The notes beneath the pieces were generated by a model. That model was not told where the DNA came from. It saw only the letters and a list, made by a program, of their open reading frames with translations, and did no database searches. Positions 1 through 7,952 of a DNA stretch of 64,000 nucleotides are shown here, piece by piece; position 1 is the stretch's first letter, and the number at the start of each line of letters is the position of its first letter. Source of the stretch: Streptomyces sp. NBC_00094 (GTDB lineage Bacteria > Actinomycetota > Actinomycetes > Streptomycetales > Streptomycetaceae). A program made the translations under genes and the position numbers. Location of the stretch: positions 6,577,501 to 6,641,500 of the forward strand of contig NZ_JAPEMB010000001.1 of assembly GCF_026343125.1 (NCBI RefSeq), written 5' to 3'.

Positions 1-1
1 C

Positions 2-343
2 GCCTTCCCGGTCCTCGGCGCGGTCGTCTCCACGGTCCCGATGCCCGTCCTCGGCGGCGCCGGCATCGTCCTCTTCGGCTCGATCGCGGTCAGCGGCATC
101 CGGACCCTGTCGGAAGCCGGACTCGACGACAGCTCCAACATCATCCTGGTGGCGGTCGCGCTCGGAGCGGGCATCATCCCGCTCGCCGCTCCCACCTTCT
201 ACGCCGGCTTCCCGGCCTGGGCGCAGACCGTGCTCGGCTCCGGCATCAGTGCGGGCGCGCTCGTCGCCGTCCTGCTCAATCTGTTCTTCCACCATCTCGG
301 CACCCGGAGCCGTCACGCGGCTCCGGCACTCAAATCCTCCTAG
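2..343 (+). CDS. NCS2 xanthine/uracil permease, C-terminal part (5' end outside window)
   Basis: The open frame runs in from the window edge, so only the last 113 codons are present. They align well by eye with the end of the complete permease at 2114-3562: both carry PVLGGAG, VLFGS, SGI.TL, a GIIP...P.FY segment and a final VAVLLN...HLG. This places it in the nucleobase:cation symporter-2 family, inner-membrane proteins that import xanthine, uric acid or uracil with a cation. The visible part contains about two or three hydrophobic membrane segments. The 8-oxoguanine deaminase follows after about 50 nt, so co-transcription is likely. The substrate cannot be told from this fragment. Confidence 0.85.
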   Translation, partial: AFPVLGAVVSTVPMPVLGGAGIVLFGSIAVSGIRTLSEAGLDDSSNIILVAVALGAGIIPLAAPTFYAGFPAWAQTVLGSGISAGALVAVLLNLFFHHLGTRSRHAAPALKSS

Positions 344-391
344 GGTCCTGCCGTGCCCACACCACCCCCGAGGAATGAAGGAAGCACCGCC

Positions 392-1780
392 ATGGCAGCA
401 CCTTCGGCAGCCCAGCGCATCGTCATCGAGAACGCGGCGATCGCGACGGTCGACGCGAACGACACCGAGTACGCCTCCGGCTACCTCGTCGTCGCCGACA
501 ACAAGATCGAGTCCATCGGTGCCGGCAAGGCCCCCGAGGGCCTGGAGAACGTGGTACGCCGGATCGACGCCACCGGTCATCTGGTGACGCCCGGTCTGGT
601 CAACACCCACCACCACTTCTACCAGTGGATCACCCGGGGCCTGGCCACCGACCACAACCTGTTCAACTGGCTGGTCGCGCTCTACCCGACGTGGTCGCGG
701 ATCGACGAGTCGATGGTCCGCGTCGCCGCCCAGGGCTCCCTGGCGATGATGGCCCGCGGCGGTGTCACCACCGCCATGGACCACCACTACGTCTACCCGA
801 AGAACTCGGGTGACCTGTCCGGCGCCATCATCGGCGCCGCCTCCGACATGGGCGTCCGCTTCACCCTCGCCCGCGGCTCGATGGACATGAGCGAGAAGGA
901 CGGCTTCCTGCCGCCCGACTTCGCCGTCGAGAGCACCGAGGGCGCGCTCGCCGCGACCGAGGAGACGGTCAGGAAGTTCCACGACGCCTCCTTCGACGCG
1001 ATGACCCAGGTCGCCGTCGCCCCCTGTTCCCCGTTCTCCATCTCCACCCAGCTCCTCAAGCAGGGTGCCGAGCTGGCCCGCCGGCTCGGGGTGCGCATGC
1101 ACACCCACGGCTCGGAGACCGTGGAGGAGGAGAAGTTCTGCCACGAGCTCTTCGGCATGGGCCCGACGGACTACTTCGAGTCCACCGGCTTCCTCGGCGA
1201 GGACGTGTGGATGGCGCACTGCGTCCACATGAACGACTCCGACATCGCCGCCTTCGCCCGCACCGGTACGGGTGTGGCGCACTGCCCCTCGTCCAACGCG
1301 CGCCTCGCCGCCGGCATCGCCCGCGTACCGGACATGCTCAAGGCGGGCGTACCCGTCGGCCTCGGTGTCGACGGCACCGCGTCCAACGAGTCCGGCGAGC
1401 TCCACACCGAGCTGCGCAACGCACTCCTCATCAACCGCCTCGGCGCCCACCGCGAGGCCGCGCTCAACGCCCGCCAGGCCCTGCGCCTCGGCACCTACGG
1501 CGGTGCGCAGGTCCTCGGCCGCGCCGACAACATCGGCTCCCTCGAAGCCGGCAAGCTCGCCGACTTCGTCCTCTGGAAGATCGACGGCCTCGGCCACTCG
1601 TCGATCGCCGACCCGGTCACCGCGATCGTCTTCGGCGCCGCGGCCCCGGTCACCGCCTCCTTCGTCAACGGCAAGCAGATCGTCGAGAACAACCGACTGC
1701 TGTTCGCCGACGAGGAGCAGATCGCGCGTGACGCGCGCGCGGAGGCGCAGCGCCTGGCCCGTATCACGGCCCAGAGCTGA
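392..1780 (+). CDS. 8-oxoguanine deaminase (amidohydrolase family)
   Basis: A metal-dependent hydrolase of the cytosine deaminase-like amidohydrolase family, 462 residues, predicted to convert 8-oxoguanine to uric acid plus ammonia in the cytosol. Visible marks are the N-terminal metal site NTHHHFYQW (His around 73-75), HTHGSETVEEE in the middle, MAHCVH, and GLGVDGTASNESGEL with the metal-binding Asp near the C-terminal third. An in-frame GTG exists at 353, but ATG 392 is preferred because GAAGGAAG lies about 8 nt upstream and homologues begin near here. It lies between two nucleobase permeases, which fits uptake of oxidised purines and feeding of the uric acid to allantoin route. Other guanine or S-adenosylhomocysteine deaminase activities are possible in this superfamily. 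Confidence 0.86.
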   Translation: MAAPSAAQRIVIENAAIATVDANDTEYASGYLVVADNKIESIGAGKAPEGLENVVRRIDATGHLVTPGLVNTHHHFYQWITRGLATDHNLFNWLVALYPTWSRIDESMVRVAAQGSLAMMARGGVTTAMDHHYVYPKNSGDLSGAIIGAASDMGVRFTLARGSMDMSEKDGFLPPDFAVESTEGALAATEETVRKFHDASFDAMTQVAVAPCSPFSISTQLLKQGAELARRLGVRMHTHGSETVEEEKFCHELFGMGPTDYFESTGFLGEDVWMAHCVHMNDSDIAAFARTGTGVAHCPSSNARLAAGIARVPDMLKAGVPVGLGVDGTASNESGELHTELRNALLINRLGAHREAALNARQALRLGTYGGAQVLGRADNIGSLEAGKLADFVLWKIDGLGHSSIADPVTAIVFGAAAPVTASFVNGKQIVENNRLLFADEEQIARDARAEAQRLARITAQS

Positions 1781-1795
1781 CCCTCCCCATGGAGT

Positions 1796-1823
1796 CCGAC
1801 CGAGGGGGACGGCCCTCGGTCGG
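1796..1823 (+). terminator. Hairpin 1 of three behind the deaminase
   Basis: A perfect 11-bp inverted repeat (CCGACCGAGGG / CCCTCGGTCGG) with a 6-nt loop, starting 15 nt after the deaminase stop codon. There is no T-tract, which is usual for Streptomyces terminators. Two further hairpins follow directly. Confidence 0.6.
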
Positions 1824-1826
1824 TCG

Positions 1827-1851
1827 CCGCGGACCCGAGCGGGGTCCGCGG
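1827..1851 (+). terminator. Hairpin 2 of three behind the deaminase
   Basis: A perfect 10-bp stem (CCGCGGACCC / GGGTCCGCGG) with a 5-nt loop GAGCG, only 3 nt after the preceding hairpin. Confidence 0.5.
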
Positions 1852-1859
1852 CAGCCCGA

Positions 1860-1900
1860 CCGGGAGGTGCCGTACGCAGAAGACGTACGGCACCTCCCGG
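1860..1900 (+). terminator. Hairpin 3 of three, 17-bp perfect stem
   Basis: Positions 1860-1876 and 1884-1900 are exact reverse complements separated by the 7-nt loop CAGAAGA. It is the longest stem of the cluster and lies in the 333-nt gap between the deaminase and the next permease. The rest of that gap (1901-2113) is C-rich with no clear gene; a GGAGG ribosome-binding site ends it. Confidence 0.55.
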
Positions 1901-2113
1901 GAAGGTGATGCCTGCCCGCACCCCCATCGGGCACCCGTCCCACGCAGAGCCTCCTCCCGCGTACACCGCCCCACCTCGCGTGCGTACGACTCCACCCCGC
2001 GCCCGCACCGCTTCACCCCGCAACGAGCCGCACCTCCTGTACTTCGCACCGCATCGCTCCACCTCCATGAACCCCGCGTCGCCGCCGACGTGTAACCGAC
2101 CGGAGGAACCGCC

Positions 2114-3562
2114 GTGGCCGCCAAGCCCCAGGTTCGCAATGCACAAGACACAGGCTCCGCCCCCGAAGACCGTGAGAAGCATCCGGTCGACGAGACGCTG
2201 CCCCCACTGAAGATGCTCACCAGCGGCCTCCAGCACGTGGCCGCCATGTACGCGGGCGTCGTAGCGCCGCCCCTGATCGTCGGAGCGGCCGTCGGCCTCT
2301 CCGGCACCGAACTCACCTTCCTGACCGGCGCGAGCCTCTTCACCGCGGGTCTCGCCACCTTCCTCCAGACCCTCGGTGTCTGGAAGATCGGCGCCAAGCT
2401 GCCGTTCGTCAACGGCGTCACCTTCGCCGGCGTCGCCCCGATGCTCGCGATCGTCGACACCACCGACGACAAGTCCGACGCGCTGCCCGTCATCTTCGGC
2501 GCGATCATCGTCGCCGGACTGCTCGGCTTCCTCGCCGCCCCCTTCTTCTCCCGGCTCGTGCGGTTCTTCCCGCCGGTCGTCACCGGCACGGTGATCACCC
2601 TCATCGGTGTCTCCCTCCTCCCGGTCGCCTTCGGTTGGGCCCAGGGGCCCAACCCCCGGGCCGAGGACTACGGTTCGACGACCTACCTCACCCTCGCCGG
2701 CATCACGCTCGTCGTCGTCCTGCTGCTGCGCCGCTTCACCAGAGGCTTCCTCAAGCAGGTCGCCGTCCTGGTCGGCCTCGTCATCGGCACGCTCATCGCC
2801 ATACCGTTCGGGGTCACCGACTTCTCCCCGGTGACCGAGGCGGACATCGTCGGCTTCCCGTCCCCGTTCCACTTCGGCGCCCCGCAGTTCGCGCTCGCCG
2901 CGATCATCTCCATGTGCGTGGTCATGCTCGTCTCCATGACCGAGTCGACCGCCGACATGCTGGCGCTCGGCGAGATCGTGGAACGGCCCGCCGACGAGAA
3001 GACCATCGCGGCCGGCCTCCGCGCCGACACCCTCGGCTCGGCGATCAGCCCGCTCTTCAACGGCTTCATGTGCAGCGCCTTCGCCCAGAACATCGGTCTG
3101 GTCGCCATGACCAGGATCCGCAGCCGCTTCGTCGTGGCCTGCGGCGGTGGCTTCCTGGTCCTGATGGGGCTCTCCCCGGTCGCCGCCTCGCTGATCTCGG
3201 TCGTGCCCCGGCCGGTCCTCGGCGGCGCGGGTGTCGTCCTCTTCGGCTCGGTCGCGGCCAGCGGCATCCAGACCCTGGTCAAGGCCGGCCTGGAGAAGGA
3301 CAACAACGTCCTGATCGTGGCCGTCTCGCTGGCCGTCGGGATCATCCCGATCACGGCGCCGGAGTTCTACCACGCCTTCCCGGAGACCGCGAAGATCATC
3401 CTGGACTCGGGCATCTCCACCGGCTGTGTCGCGGCCGTCCTGCTCAACGTGGTCTTCAACCACCTGGGCGGGGGCCGGGACGACGACCAGGTCACCGCGC
3501 CGATGGAGCCGGGTGAGGAGATCTCCGGCAGCGCCACGGCGAAGGCGGCGCACGTCCACTGA
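2114..3562 (+). CDS. NCS2 nucleobase:cation symporter (xanthine/uric acid/uracil permease)
   Basis: A 482-residue polytopic membrane protein with about 12-14 hydrophobic segments after a roughly 30-residue hydrophilic N-terminus. Family marks are the QH pair in the first membrane segment (residues 40-41) and the NCS2 signature QNIGLVAMTR beginning at Gln325, preceded by MTESTADMLALGEI. It starts at GTG 2114 with GGAGG 8 nt upstream. It is a clear paralogue of the truncated permease at the window start, so two related importers bracket the deaminase. The purine setting suggests xanthine or uric acid as substrate, which is inference. An Asp/Glu-racemase-like gene follows about 60 nt downstream. 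Confidence 0.9.
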   Translation: MAAKPQVRNAQDTGSAPEDREKHPVDETLPPLKMLTSGLQHVAAMYAGVVAPPLIVGAAVGLSGTELTFLTGASLFTAGLATFLQTLGVWKIGAKLPFVNGVTFAGVAPMLAIVDTTDDKSDALPVIFGAIIVAGLLGFLAAPFFSRLVRFFPPVVTGTVITLIGVSLLPVAFGWAQGPNPRAEDYGSTTYLTLAGITLVVVLLLRRFTRGFLKQVAVLVGLVIGTLIAIPFGVTDFSPVTEADIVGFPSPFHFGAPQFALAAIISMCVVMLVSMTESTADMLALGEIVERPADEKTIAAGLRADTLGSAISPLFNGFMCSAFAQNIGLVAMTRIRSRFVVACGGGFLVLMGLSPVAASLISVVPRPVLGGAGVVLFGSVAASGIQTLVKAGLEKDNNVLIVAVSLAVGIIPITAPEFYHAFPETAKIILDSGISTGCVAAVLLNVVFNHLGGGRDDDQVTAPMEPGEEISGSATAKAAHVH

Positions 3563-3624
3563 ACCCGCTCGTAGCCCCACCGACCGCCCCGGTCCCCGCG
3601 CACGCCGCGGGGCCCGGGGCCGTC

Positions 3625-4308
3625 GTGCTGATCAACCCCAACACCTCCGCGGAGACGACCGCGATGATGACCGCCATCGCCCGGCGGACCCTGGGGGCGC
3701 CGGGGGCGGGCCCGCGGGCGTCGGGCGCCCCGGCGGGTGCCCTCTCCGTCCGCGGCGTGACCGTGACCCGGGGCCCGCGCATCCTCACCGACCCCGCCGC
3801 CCTGCGCGCCGCGGCCCCCGAGGTCCTCGCCGCCGGTCTCCGCGCCGCGGCCGCGGACGACTGCGCGGCGCTCCTCGTCGGCGCCTTCGGCGACCCCGGC
3901 CTGGAGGAGCTGCGCGCGGCGACCGGCCTTCCCGTGGCGGGCCTCGGCGAGGCGGCCCTCCTGGAGGCCGCCGCCGACGGCACCCCCTTCGGCATCGCGA
4001 CCACCACGCCCCTCCTCGCCGACGCCATCGCCGCGCGGGTGGCGGCCCTCGGCCTCGGCGACCGGTACACGGGCATCCGGCTCACCACCGGCACCCCCGA
4101 ACGCCTCTCCGCCGACCCCGCGCTGCTCCTCGACCGGCTGGAGCGAGCGGTCCGCGCCTGCGTCGAACGGGACGGGGCGCGCGCCGTCGTCATCGGCGGC
4201 GGCCCGCTGGGCGAGGCCGCCGAGGAACTCCACGCCCGGTGCGCGGTCCGGGTGGTGGCCCCGATCCCTGCGGCCTGCCGCGCGATCCGCCACCACCTGT
4301 CCCGCTGA
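3625..4308 (+). CDS. Asp/Glu (hydantoin/allantoin) racemase-family protein without the catalytic cysteines
   Basis: A 227-residue protein that begins with the family hallmark LINPNTSAETT and contains AFGDPGLEELR...PVAGLGEA, both typical of the HyuE/allantoin-racemase branch. In characterised members the two catalytic cysteines sit in ACFGDPG and LGCAGM-like motifs. Here the first is Ala87 (VGAFGDPG) and the second Gly192 (VIGGGPLG), so racemase chemistry by the usual mechanism is doubtful. The position next to purine genes suggests a role in hydantoin or allantoin handling, perhaps decarboxylation or ligand binding, but this is inference. Start GTG 3625 has no good ribosome-binding site, and no upstream ATG or GTG is open in frame. 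The 3' end lies in a 46-bp tandem repeat. Confidence 0.75.
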   Translation: MLINPNTSAETTAMMTAIARRTLGAPGAGPRASGAPAGALSVRGVTVTRGPRILTDPAALRAAAPEVLAAGLRAAAADDCAALLVGAFGDPGLEELRAATGLPVAGLGEAALLEAAADGTPFGIATTTPLLADAIAARVAALGLGDRYTGIRLTTGTPERLSADPALLLDRLERAVRACVERDGARAVVIGGGPLGEAAEELHARCAVRVVAPIPAACRAIRHHLSR

Positions 4309-4419
4309 CTCCCCTCACCGCTCCACCGCGATTCGCCACCACCTGTCCCGCTGACTCCCCTCACCGCTCCACCGCGATTCGCCACCACCTGTCCCGCTGA
4401 CTCCCCCTCACCGCTCCAC
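4281..4419. repeat. Three tandem 46-bp copies spanning two convergent stop codons
   Basis: The unit CGCGATTCGCCACCAC... ends in ...CCGCTCCAC and is 46 bp long. Copies lie at 4281-4326, 4327-4372 and 4373-4419 (the third has one extra C), and a fourth starts at 4420 and diverges. The first copy carries the end and stop of the racemase-like gene; the last carries the stop of the minus-strand gene 4408-4986. The copies differ at only one or two bases, so the duplication is recent. Confidence 0.92.
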
Positions 4420-4986
4420 CGCGATCCGCCGCCGGCACTCCGGGGCCAGCGCCGGGTAGGCGGCGGCGATCGCCTCGTACAGCCGCCGGCGCAGCAACCG
4501 CTCGGCGTCCCCGCGGCCGGTCTCCCCGTACAGCCCGTCGAGGAGCGTCTCGTACCGCGAGAGAGCGGCCCGCAAATAGCTCACCTGCCACCGCTCCAGT
4601 CCGCCCTGCGGCCCGCCCCCGGGGCCCCGCGCGCCCAGCAGCTGCCGGTGGCGGACCGCCCGGCGCTCCAGCTCGGGTCCGGGGAGCAGCGGCACCTTGA
4701 TCGGCTCGGCGCGGATCGCGGTGAGCACGGCGGCCCTCCGCCGCTCCGCGTACAGCCCGGCGGCCGCCGACCGGGCCTTCGGGAGCAGGGAGGCGGCGGT
4801 GAACTCGGCCGTGCGCTCCACGGTCTCGATCCGGGCCAGGAGGTAGAGCCGCACGGGCGCGAGGGACCAGCGGCGCGGATCGCGGCCCTGCACGTCGGGT
4901 GAGCCGAGCAGGTCCCGCACCATCGAGTCGGTCCAGCCGCGTCGGCGCACGCCGGCGAGCGTCACATAGGTCGTACGGTCCGTCAT
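4408..4986 (-). CDS. Hypothetical protein with N-terminal helix-turn-helix-like segment
   Basis: A 192-residue, Arg/Leu-rich soluble protein with no signal peptide or membrane segment. The first 35 residues (YVTLAGVRRRGWTDSMVRDL, then LGSPD) resemble a short helix-turn-helix module seen in small actinobacterial proteins; the rest is helical and charged with no family I recognise. The start ATG 4986 has GGGGGAA just upstream. It converges on the racemase-like gene, and its stop lies inside the 46-bp repeat array. A DNA-binding role is only a suggestion. Confidence 0.6.
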   Translation of the reverse strand: MTDRTTYVTLAGVRRRGWTDSMVRDLLGSPDVQGRDPRRWSLAPVRLYLLARIETVERTAEFTAASLLPKARSAAAGLYAERRRAAVLTAIRAEPIKVPLLPGPELERRAVRHRQLLGARGPGGGPQGGLERWQVSYLRAALSRYETLLDGLYGETGRGDAERLLRRRLYEAIAAAYPALAPECRRRIAVER

Positions 4987-5118
4987 GATTCCCCCAAGAA
5001 TCGACTACTCAGCGTGACGATTCCAGTGAAGCGGACGCCACTGACAACGCCCCCTTGTCGAGGTCGCCGCCGCTGTGCGATATAGGTCTGGACCTTTTCG
5101 ACGGACGGAGGGCCTCCC

Positions 5119-6090
5119 GTGCAACGCCCGCTCCCCACACGCCTGTTGACCGCAGCCCCAGTGCTCCTCCTGCTCGTCCTCTCCGCCTGCTCGGGCGCCG
5201 CCGAACCGCCCCCGAAGGACACCCGCGCCCCGACCGTCCCCACCGGCGTCACCGCCACCGCGGGCAGCGCCACCACCGTCCACGTCATGTGGAGCGCGGC
5301 AACCGACGACCGAGCCGTCACCGGCTACGCGGTCTACCGCGAGGGCCGCAAGGTCAAGGACCTCCCCGCCACCACCCTGATGACCGACGTCGTCGGACTC
5401 ACGCCCGCCACCCGCCACACCTTCACCGTCCGCGCCCGCGACGCCGCCGGAAACGCGTCGCCCCCGAGCCCCGCCGTCACCGCGACCACCCTGCCCGCGA
5501 ACGCCGAGGACCGCACGCCCCCCACCGCCCCGGGCGCGCTGCGCGCCACCGCCGACGGCAGTCGCGCCGCCACCCTCCGCTGGACCCCCGCCCGCGACGA
5601 CACCCGCGTCACCGCGTACGACGTCTACCAGGCCGACACCCGCGTCCACACCGCCCCCGGCACCGCCACCACGGCCCGCGTCACCGGCCTGCGCCCCGGC
5701 ACCGCCTACGCGTTCACGGTCCGCGCCCGCGACGCCGCGGAGAACTCCTCCCCGGACAGCCCCCGCGTCGAACTCACCACCGCATCCGCCCCCGGCGCAC
5801 CCCCGAACACCGCACCCGGAGACCTCACCACGACGGCCGGCAAGGGCGAGATCACCCTCACCTGGACCCCGCCGGACACGGGAGCCCCGGTCACCCACCA
5901 CGAACTCCACCTGAACGGCCGTTTCACCACCACCATCGTCTGGGGCACCACCCCACCCCCCGGACGCGCCACCTACACCTTCCCGGTCCAGGACCCCCCG
6001 GGCACCCGCTACACCGTCACCCTCCGCGCCCAACTCCCCGACGGCACCTGGGGCGACTTCTCGGCGCCCCGCGTGGTGGTGGTGCGCTGA
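5119..6090 (+). CDS. Secreted lipoprotein with three fibronectin type III domains
   Basis: A 323-residue exported protein. The N-terminus has basic residues, a hydrophobic run and the lipobox LSAC, so it is predicted to be lipidated at the cysteine and anchored outside the membrane. Three Fn3 repeats follow, at roughly residues 35-120, 128-215 and 230-320. The first two share a WSAA/WTPA strand, a VYR/VYQ strand, GLTPAT or GLRPGT, and F TVRARDAA. Such domains are common carbohydrate- or surface-binding spacers in actinobacterial enzymes, but no catalytic domain is present here. Start GTG 5119 is preceded by GGAGGG. The 5' region (4987-5118) holds a possible -10 (GATATAGGT). Confidence 0.85.
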   Translation: MQRPLPTRLLTAAPVLLLLVLSACSGAAEPPPKDTRAPTVPTGVTATAGSATTVHVMWSAATDDRAVTGYAVYREGRKVKDLPATTLMTDVVGLTPATRHTFTVRARDAAGNASPPSPAVTATTLPANAEDRTPPTAPGALRATADGSRAATLRWTPARDDTRVTAYDVYQADTRVHTAPGTATTARVTGLRPGTAYAFTVRARDAAENSSPDSPRVELTTASAPGAPPNTAPGDLTTTAGKGEITLTWTPPDTGAPVTHHELHLNGRFTTTIVWGTTPPPGRATYTFPVQDPPGTRYTVTLRAQLPDGTWGDFSAPRVVVVR

Positions 6091-6143
6091 CCGGAACGTC
6101 CTCGTATGCACGTAATCGTCTTCCCGGAATTACCCTGGGAAGC

Positions 6144-7943
6144 GTGGCCGAGACCGTTCTCACCAACACCGGGCTCGACAGCTTCCTCGACGGAACGCCC
6201 GAGCGCCGCGACCCCGTCTTCACGCGCGCCGCCGAAGCGGTGCTGGGACTGCTCGCCCTGCGCGGGGCGGACCGGGGGAGCGGGCTCCCCGAGCCGACGC
6301 CCGGGCTCGTGCGGCACCTCCTCGTGGAGGACCTGCCGACGTTCGTGTACGCCGCGCCCGGGGAGCTCGGCGTGTATCCGGCCGTCCTCGGGGCGCTCGC
6401 CGCGCGGTTCGACGGCGGGCGGGGCGAGCAGGTCGTCGCCGTCGTCGCGGAGGCCGCGCCCGACTTCGAGCGCGCCATGAACGACCCCGGCAACCTCACC
6501 TGGCACCGCTGGTACGCCTCCCTCCTGCGGACCTGCGGCACCGATCTCGCCGACCCCGAGGACGTACGCCGCCGGCTCGCCGCCCTCGACGGCGCGCCGC
6601 TCCCCGACGGGGTGCGCCGGGCCGACCTCATGGGCCGGACGGCCCTCGCCGACGTCCTGCTCGCCGAGGCCCTCACCCGTGCGTACGTACGCGACGCCGA
6701 GGCCGCACCGGCCGCCGGCCCCCTGCTCACCGACCACGCCGTCGCGACCGGCATCGGGCAGGTGGCCGCCGCGCTCCTGGACCGGTGGACCGCCGCCGGG
6801 CTCGCCGAACAGCTCGCCGGGCCGTACGCGCGCTTCGCCCCCGGCCCCGACGCCTTCCCCCACCTCGTCCTCGCCGACGCCCTCCTCGACGAGCACCTCG
6901 ACTACTACGGCGACCCCGCCGCCCCCGTACCCCCGCCGCCGGCCGTCGAGAACCCGACCGTGCCCGGGGCCGTCGAGGAGGACGCCGACGCGCTCGCCGC
7001 CGCCGTCGAGAGCCTCGCCGAGGGCGCGTTCGGGCCCTACGGAGGCGAGGCGCCACACCTGCTGTACGTGATCTACCAGCGCGGCTGCTCCGCCGAGTCC
7101 GTCGCCCGCAAGGCCGCCGAGTACGAGGACTGGACCGTCGACCCCGCCGTCGAGGACCTGCCCGTCCCCGTCCCGGCCGAGGCGCCCGACGCGTACACGA
7201 CGCCACCCCTGGCGGAGCTCGTACGACTCCTCGGGGCGCCGGAGCTGACCGAGGCCGACCGGGAACGGCTCGCCCGACCCGCCCGCGACCTCGCCGCGGT
7301 CGTCGACCGGCTCGCCGCCACCGGCCTGCTCCACCGCACCGGCGACGCCTTCGGGCTCACCCCGCGCGGCGCGGGCGTCCTGCGCTATCTGCTCCGAGTG
7401 CGCGGGATCGCCGCACCGGACTCCCGTGAGACCGCGGCCTGGGCCGCGCCGACCCTGGTCGCAGCCGCCACCGGCTGGTCCGCGTCGTCCGCCGCACGGG
7501 TGCTCGGCGACTGGCTCCGCGCGCGCGGGGACGGCGCCGACGCCTGGTCCCAGCTGCTCGCCGCCCTCGGCACCACTCACACGGGCACCACCGACGCGGC
7601 CGACGCGCGGGGCCTCCTCGCCGTCCTGGACACCGGCACCGCCCCCGCCGAGGCCCTCCGGGGCGCCCTGCGCGACCCGGCGGTCGGCGAGTACGTCCAC
7701 GAGGTCCTGCGTGCGAGGGGCGAGCGGGCGGACCACCTCCAGGTCCCCACCTCGGCACGGGCCCTGTACGTCCTTGACGCACTGCCCGGCAAGAAGGGGC
7801 CCCTGGAGTCCCGCCGCGCCGCCTTCGACGCGGCGGCGGCCGCCTGGCCCGGCGGCTCCGCCGCCCTGGTCCGGGCGATGGCCGAGGCGGACCGCCACGA
7901 GACGGCCCGGGTCCTCGGCCCCCTCGGCATCACCGTGCCGTAG
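6144..7943 (+). CDS. Hypothetical protein, about 600 residues
   Basis: I do not recognise the family. The protein is 599 residues, Ala/Leu/Arg-rich and probably all-helical, without signal peptide or membrane segments. Around residues 395-420 it has a winged-helix-like stretch (LAATGLLHRTGDAFGLTPRG, then AGVLRYLLRVRG), which may be a DNA- or protein-contact module. The open frame extends far upstream across the lipoprotein gene, but coding character begins near GTG 6144 with GGGAAG just before it. It converges closely (10 nt) with the lipase gene on the other strand. Confidence 0.75.
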   Translation: MAETVLTNTGLDSFLDGTPERRDPVFTRAAEAVLGLLALRGADRGSGLPEPTPGLVRHLLVEDLPTFVYAAPGELGVYPAVLGALAARFDGGRGEQVVAVVAEAAPDFERAMNDPGNLTWHRWYASLLRTCGTDLADPEDVRRRLAALDGAPLPDGVRRADLMGRTALADVLLAEALTRAYVRDAEAAPAAGPLLTDHAVATGIGQVAAALLDRWTAAGLAEQLAGPYARFAPGPDAFPHLVLADALLDEHLDYYGDPAAPVPPPPAVENPTVPGAVEEDADALAAAVESLAEGAFGPYGGEAPHLLYVIYQRGCSAESVARKAAEYEDWTVDPAVEDLPVPVPAEAPDAYTTPPLAELVRLLGAPELTEADRERLARPARDLAAVVDRLAATGLLHRTGDAFGLTPRGAGVLRYLLRVRGIAAPDSRETAAWAAPTLVAAATGWSASSAARVLGDWLRARGDGADAWSQLLAALGTTHTGTTDAADARGLLAVLDTGTAPAEALRGALRDPAVGEYVHEVLRARGERADHLQVPTSARALYVLDALPGKKGPLESRRAAFDAAAAAWPGGSAALVRAMAEADRHETARVLGPLGITVP

Positions 7944-7952
7944 GCCGCGGGG

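Noticed and set aside
4281..4419. CRISPR-like repetition
   Set aside because: The 46-bp units are contiguous with no unique spacers.
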